Below, in pieces: positions 5,690 through 8,358 of a stretch of 8,358 nt of DNA. Below the pieces are notes generated by a model that worked only from the letters and a program-made list of their open reading frames with translations, was not told the DNA's origin and ran no database searches. The first letter of the stretch is position 1, and every line of letters begins with the position of its first letter. The position numbers and the translations under genes are program-made. Source of the DNA: Balneolales bacterium (lineage in GTDB: Bacteria; Bacteroidota; Rhodothermia; Balneolales; Natronogracilivirgulaceae); contig SKYW01000171.1 in the NCBI GenBank assembly GCA_007127695.1, forward strand, positions 1 through 8,358, written 5' to 3'.

Positions 5690-6997
5690 ATGAAATATCC
5701 CCGAAGTCAGAACCTGTTTGATCGCGCAAAAAAACACATTCCCGGCGGGGTCAATTCCCCGGCCCGCGCATTCAAGGCCGTTGGAGGCACACCGCTCTTC
5801 ATGGTACGCGCCGAGGGTGCCTATATGTACGATGAGGATGGAAATGAGCTGATCGACTACATCGGCTCGTGGGGGCCCATGATCCTCGGACATTCCTACC
5901 CGGCCGTGGTGGATGCGGTCCAGATAGCCGCGGCGGCATCAACCTCTTTCGGTACGCCCACCGAACTCGAGATCCAGATGGCCGAACGGGTTTGCGGCAT
6001 GGTGCCCGGACTCGACAAACTGCGCATGACCAATTCAGGCACCGAGGCATGCATGAGTGCGGTTCGGGTCGCCCGCGGGTATACCGGCCGCGACAAGATC
6101 ATCAAATTTGAAGGTTGCTACCACGGCCACGGTGACTCGTTCCTGATCAAAGCGGGCAGCGGCGCACTGACCCTTGGCCATCCCAGCAGTCCCGGCGTTA
6201 CGGCCGGCACGGCAAAAGACACTCTCACCGCCGACTTCAACGATCTCGAGAGCGTCAGACAGCTGCTGGATCAGAACAACGATGAAGTGGCTGCCGTGAT
6301 CCTGGAACCGGTCGCCGGCAATATGGGTTGCATACCTCCGCGGGACGGTTTCCTGGAAGGATTGCGCAAATTGTGCGACCAGCATGGCGCATTGCTCATT
6401 TTTGACGAGGTGATGTGCGGATTCCGGATCGCGCGCGGCGGGGCCGTGGAGCGGTACGGAGTGCAGCCCGACCTGATGGCGTACGGCAAGGTGATAGGGG
6501 CCGGCATGCCGGTCGGCGCATTCGGCGGCAATGCCGACGTGATGAGCGTCGTGGCGCCGGACGGACCCGTCTACCAGGCCGGCACCCTTTCCGGCAATCC
6601 GGTTGCCATGAGCGCCGGACTCGCCCTGCTTACCGAGCTGGATGAGCACCCCGAAATTTACGGCGATCTGGAAAAACGATCGGCCGCGCTGGAAACGGGA
6701 CTGGCGGAAGTTTTTGACCGGCATGGCATCACGGCGGCCCGGAACCGCGTGGCATCCATGCTCGGGTTCTTCTTCTGTGAGGGCCCTGTCCACAGCTTCT
6801 CCGATGTGAGCCGCACCGATACGGAGTTTTTCTCCCGCTTCTTCCATGGCATGTTGGATGAGGGTGTCTACCTCCCGCCATCGGCCTACGAGGCGTGGTT
6901 TGTCTCCCATGCCCATGACGATAAGATCATCCAGGCAACCATTGATGCCGCCGACCGGGTGCTTTCCAACATGAAACGAAGCAGGTCCGCCCGTTGA
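5690..6997 (+). CDS. hemL: Glutamate-1-semialdehyde 2,1-aminomutase
   Basis: HemL is a cytoplasmic PLP enzyme that converts glutamate-1-semialdehyde to 5-aminolevulinate, so the organism uses the C5 pathway with HemA. The 435-residue length is normal. Motifs in order are [11 protein letters not shown] (18-28), [16 protein letters not shown] (114-129), EGCYHGHGD (141-149), [10 protein letters not shown] (204-213), DEVMCGFR (239-246) with the PLP-ring Asp239, and [16 protein letters not shown] (265-280) with the PLP lysine Lys267. Cys243 stands where DEVMTGFR usually has Thr. ATG 5690 gives the family-typical [20 protein letters not shown]. It is split from the other hem genes by the RRM and lipoprotein genes, so it must have its own promoter. 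Its TGA stop overlaps the start of the next gene, so the two are probably co-transcribed and translationally coupled. Confidence 0.97.
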   Translation: MKYPRSQNLFDRAKKHIPGGVNSPARAFKAVGGTPLFMVRAEGAYMYDEDGNELIDYIGSWGPMILGHSYPAVVDAVQIAAAASTSFGTPTELEIQMAERVCGMVPGLDKLRMTNSGTEACMSAVRVARGYTGRDKIIKFEGCYHGHGDSFLIKAGSGALTLGHPSSPGVTAGTAKDTLTADFNDLESVRQLLDQNNDEVAAVILEPVAGNMGCIPPRDGFLEGLRKLCDQHGALLIFDEVMCGFRIARGGAVERYGVQPDLMAYGKVIGAGMPVGAFGGNADVMSVVAPDGPVYQAGTLSGNPVAMSAGLALLTELDEHPEIYGDLEKRSAALETGLAEVFDRHGITAARNRVASMLGFFFCEGPVHSFSDVSRTDTEFFSRFFHGMLDEGVYLPPSAYEAWFVSHAHDDKIIQATIDAADRVLSNMKRSRSAR

Positions 6998-8325
6998 AAA
7001 AAGGCTCCCTTGCCACCGTTTTCCTGGTCGTACTGATCGACCTGATCGGTTTCGGCCTGGTGCTGCCGCTGCTTCCGTTCTATGCGCGGGAGTTTGCCGC
7101 CACACCGGTGGTGATCGGCCTGCTCTACAGCATCTATTCGGTGGCGCAGCTCATTTTTTCCCCGATTTGGGGAAGCCTCTCAGACCGTCTCGGCCGCCGG
7201 CCCATCATGCTGCTCAGTACCGGCGGAGCTGTCGTTGCCTATATCATTTTCGGCCTGGCCGGATCGCTGGCCGTCCTGTTCCTGTCGCGGTTGGTTGCCG
7301 GCGTGATGGGCGGGAATATCGCCACGGCGCAGGCGTACATCGCCGACGTCACCAGTGACGAGGACCGGGCGAAGGGCATGGGACTGATCGGTGCCGCTTT
7401 CGGGATCGGTTTTGTGCTCGGACCGGCGCTCGCCTCCGGCCTTATCCACCCCGGTTTTCAGGAATGGGTCGGCGCCATGGGACTGACGGGACTGGCAGAA
7501 TGGATGGAAGTGAGACGTTTCGGCCTACCCGGCTTCTTCGCCGCCGTTTTGTCGCTTTGCAGCTTTCTGATGGTGCTCTTCTTCCTGCCGGAGACCGTGG
7601 TCCGCGAGAGTGATTCCGAAGAACGCGCAGCCGGGAAAGGTGCGAGCGAAGAGAGCGCAACCAGTGAGCGTGCCAACGAAGAACGCGTTGCCAGGGAGCG
7701 TGTTACCGAACCGGCCTCCCGGCCGAGTGTCTTCATGCCGGCATTCTGGCGAAACCTCTCCGAGCAGCAGAAAGCCGGCGGCGGTTCGCTGATGCTCCTG
7801 CTGGGGGCGCTGTTCCTCCTCTCGTTCGGACAGGCCAGCCTCTACAGCGCCTTCCCGCTTTTCGCCGAATCCATGCTTGATATGACCCCGGAGCAGGTCG
7901 GCATCCAGTTTTTCTATATCGGATTGATTGCCGTGATCGTGCAGGGCGGACTCATCCGTCCACTCAGCCGCTGGTTCCCGGAAACCAATCTGTTTTTCGC
8001 CGGGAATATCCTGATGACATTCGGGCTTGGCGCCATAGCCCTGTCGCAGTCGGTTTCCATGCTCACCGTATTCCTCGGGATCATGGCGCTCGGACACAGC
8101 CTCAACCTGCCGACCATCAACAGCCTCATCTCCAAGGAGGCCGGCTCCAAAAGTTACGGCTCCATGATGGGCATCGCCCAGGGGCTTTCCGGGTTGGGCC
8201 GGGCCATAGGTCCAACCTGGGGCGGATTTCTCTACGGGGTGATGGTCTATCTGCCGTTTTACATCACCGCGCTGGCGCTCACGGTCACCATCTGGATCGG
8301 CTGGAAACTGATGCGTCGCAGGTGA
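6994..8325 (+). CDS. MFS multidrug/tetracycline-type efflux transporter (DHA1-like)
   Basis: The 443-residue protein is a 12-helix major facilitator of the TetA/DHA1 type, expected in the inner membrane as a proton-driven exporter. Motif A is [11 protein letters not shown] (60-70) with Asp64 in the loop after helix 2. Arg99 in SRLVAG corresponds to motif B, and [13 protein letters not shown] (137-149) to antiporter motif C in helix 5. Helices 1-6 span about 7-198 and 7-12 about 262-438. A long charged cytoplasmic loop (about 203-257) contains a repeat. An extra segment of about 25 residues, including [14 protein letters not shown], sits between helices 5 and 6. The start is TTG 6994, overlapping the hemL stop as TTGA, and gives [14 protein letters not shown] with helix 1 complete. 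The substrate is unknown; coupling to hemL allows, but does not show, a tetrapyrrole link. Confidence 0.9.
   Translation: MKKGSLATVFLVVLIDLIGFGLVLPLLPFYAREFAATPVVIGLLYSIYSVAQLIFSPIWGSLSDRLGRRPIMLLSTGGAVVAYIIFGLAGSLAVLFLSRLVAGVMGGNIATAQAYIADVTSDEDRAKGMGLIGAAFGIGFVLGPALASGLIHPGFQEWVGAMGLTGLAEWMEVRRFGLPGFFAAVLSLCSFLMVLFFLPETVVRESDSEERAAGKGASEESATSERANEERVARERVTEPASRPSVFMPAFWRNLSEQQKAGGGSLMLLLGALFLLSFGQASLYSAFPLFAESMLDMTPEQVGIQFFYIGLIAVIVQGGLIRPLSRWFPETNLFFAGNILMTFGLGAIALSQSVSMLTVFLGIMALGHSLNLPTINSLISKEAGSKSYGSMMGIAQGLSGLGRAIGPTWGGFLYGVMVYLPFYITALALTVTIWIGWKLMRRR
7615..7704 (+). repeat. Six degenerate 15-bp repeats in the MFS central loop
   Basis: Pentapeptide units run [30 protein letters not shown] (residues 208-237). 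Codons such as gaa-gaa-cgc and gag-cgt recur at the same phase. The segment is highly charged, lies in the cytoplasmic loop between helices 6 and 7, and lengthens it relative to typical TetA-like proteins. It matches the second hemD block in period (15 bp) and unit number (six), though not in sequence. Confidence 0.75.
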
Positions 8326-8326
8326 T

Positions 8327-8354
8327 ACGTTCGCGTTCAAAGGAACACGTTCGC
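8327..8354. repeat. Two 8-bp direct repeats 20 bp apart at the window end
   Basis: acgttcgc occurs at 8327-8334 and 8347-8354, directly after the MFS stop. The window ends at 8358, so it cannot be seen whether this is the beginning of a longer array. No terminator is visible yet. Confidence 0.4.
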
Positions 8355-8358
8355 AGCG

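Noticed and set aside
6035..7105. Long minus-strand open frame (about 356 codons) across hemL
   Set aside because: It lies antisense to hemL and the start of the transporter. No domain pattern is visible and the composition is typical of a shadow frame.
7525..8340. Minus-strand open frame (about 271 codons) across the transporter
   Set aside because: The + strand encodes a clear 12-helix MFS protein; the antisense product has no motif and reflects codon bias.
5590..8354. Shared 10-mer ggaacacgtt near hemL (minus strand) and after the transporter
   Set aside because: Many 10-base matches are expected by chance in an 8-kb window read on both strands; no longer similarity surrounds it.

Overview
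This window is most of a haem (tetrapyrrole) biosynthesis cluster from a GC-rich, probably aerobic bacterium. On the + strand it holds the last codons of a probable hemC, then hemD, hemE, hemF, hemB, a small RRM-type RNA-binding protein with its own terminator, and, after a short divergent gene, hemL followed by an overlapping drug-efflux-type MFS transporter gene. One small gene, a predicted copper-binding lipoprotein related to CusF, lies on the minus strand between the RNA-binding protein and hemL. The organism is probably from the Bacteroidota/Rhodothermota/Balneolota assemblage. The grounds are a hemC-D-E-F-B gene order, a stand-alone RRM protein with a Gly/Arg tail, weak or absent Shine-Dalgarno sequences before most starts, and a TAnnTTTG-like promoter element. 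This assignment is inference; no rRNA or other marker gene is present.

Layout. 1-37: end of hemC, overlapping the hemD start by 8 bases. 30-974: hemD, expanded by two tandem-repeat insertions. 1030-2055: hemE. 2056-2216: gap with an 18-bp imperfect repeat. 2217-3137: hemF (oxygen-dependent type). 3138-3228: short gap. 3229-4239: hemB (the type without the cysteine zinc site). 4240-4519: AT-richer leader region. 4520-4825: RRM protein, then a small hairpin and a strong intrinsic terminator (4885-4918). 4919-5031: a 14-bp palindrome and a 20-bp repeat. 5032-5403 (-): CusF-like lipoprotein. 5404-5689: divergent intergenic region with a 13-bp tandem repeat. 5690-6997: hemL. 6994-8325: MFS transporter.

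How the genes work together. HemL makes 5-aminolevulinate by the C5 (glutamate) route. HemB condenses two 5-aminolevulinates to porphobilinogen. HemC and HemD build uroporphyrinogen III, HemE decarboxylates it to coproporphyrinogen III, and HemF converts that to protoporphyrinogen IX using O2. Glutamyl-tRNA reductase (hemA), the last oxidase and ferrochelatase are not in the window. The substrate of the transporter coupled to hemL cannot be read from sequence.

The most unusual feature is not a new enzyme. Short imperfect tandem repeats with unrelated units recur along the cluster: 39 bp and 15 bp inside hemD, 18 bp between hemE and hemF, 20 bp after the terminator, 13 bp before hemL, and 15 bp inside the transporter loop. 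Periods inside genes are multiples of three; outside genes they include 13 and 20. I saw no tRNA, rRNA, CRISPR array, transposase or attachment site. I did not find a convincing previously undescribed system; the candidates worth checking are listed as findings.
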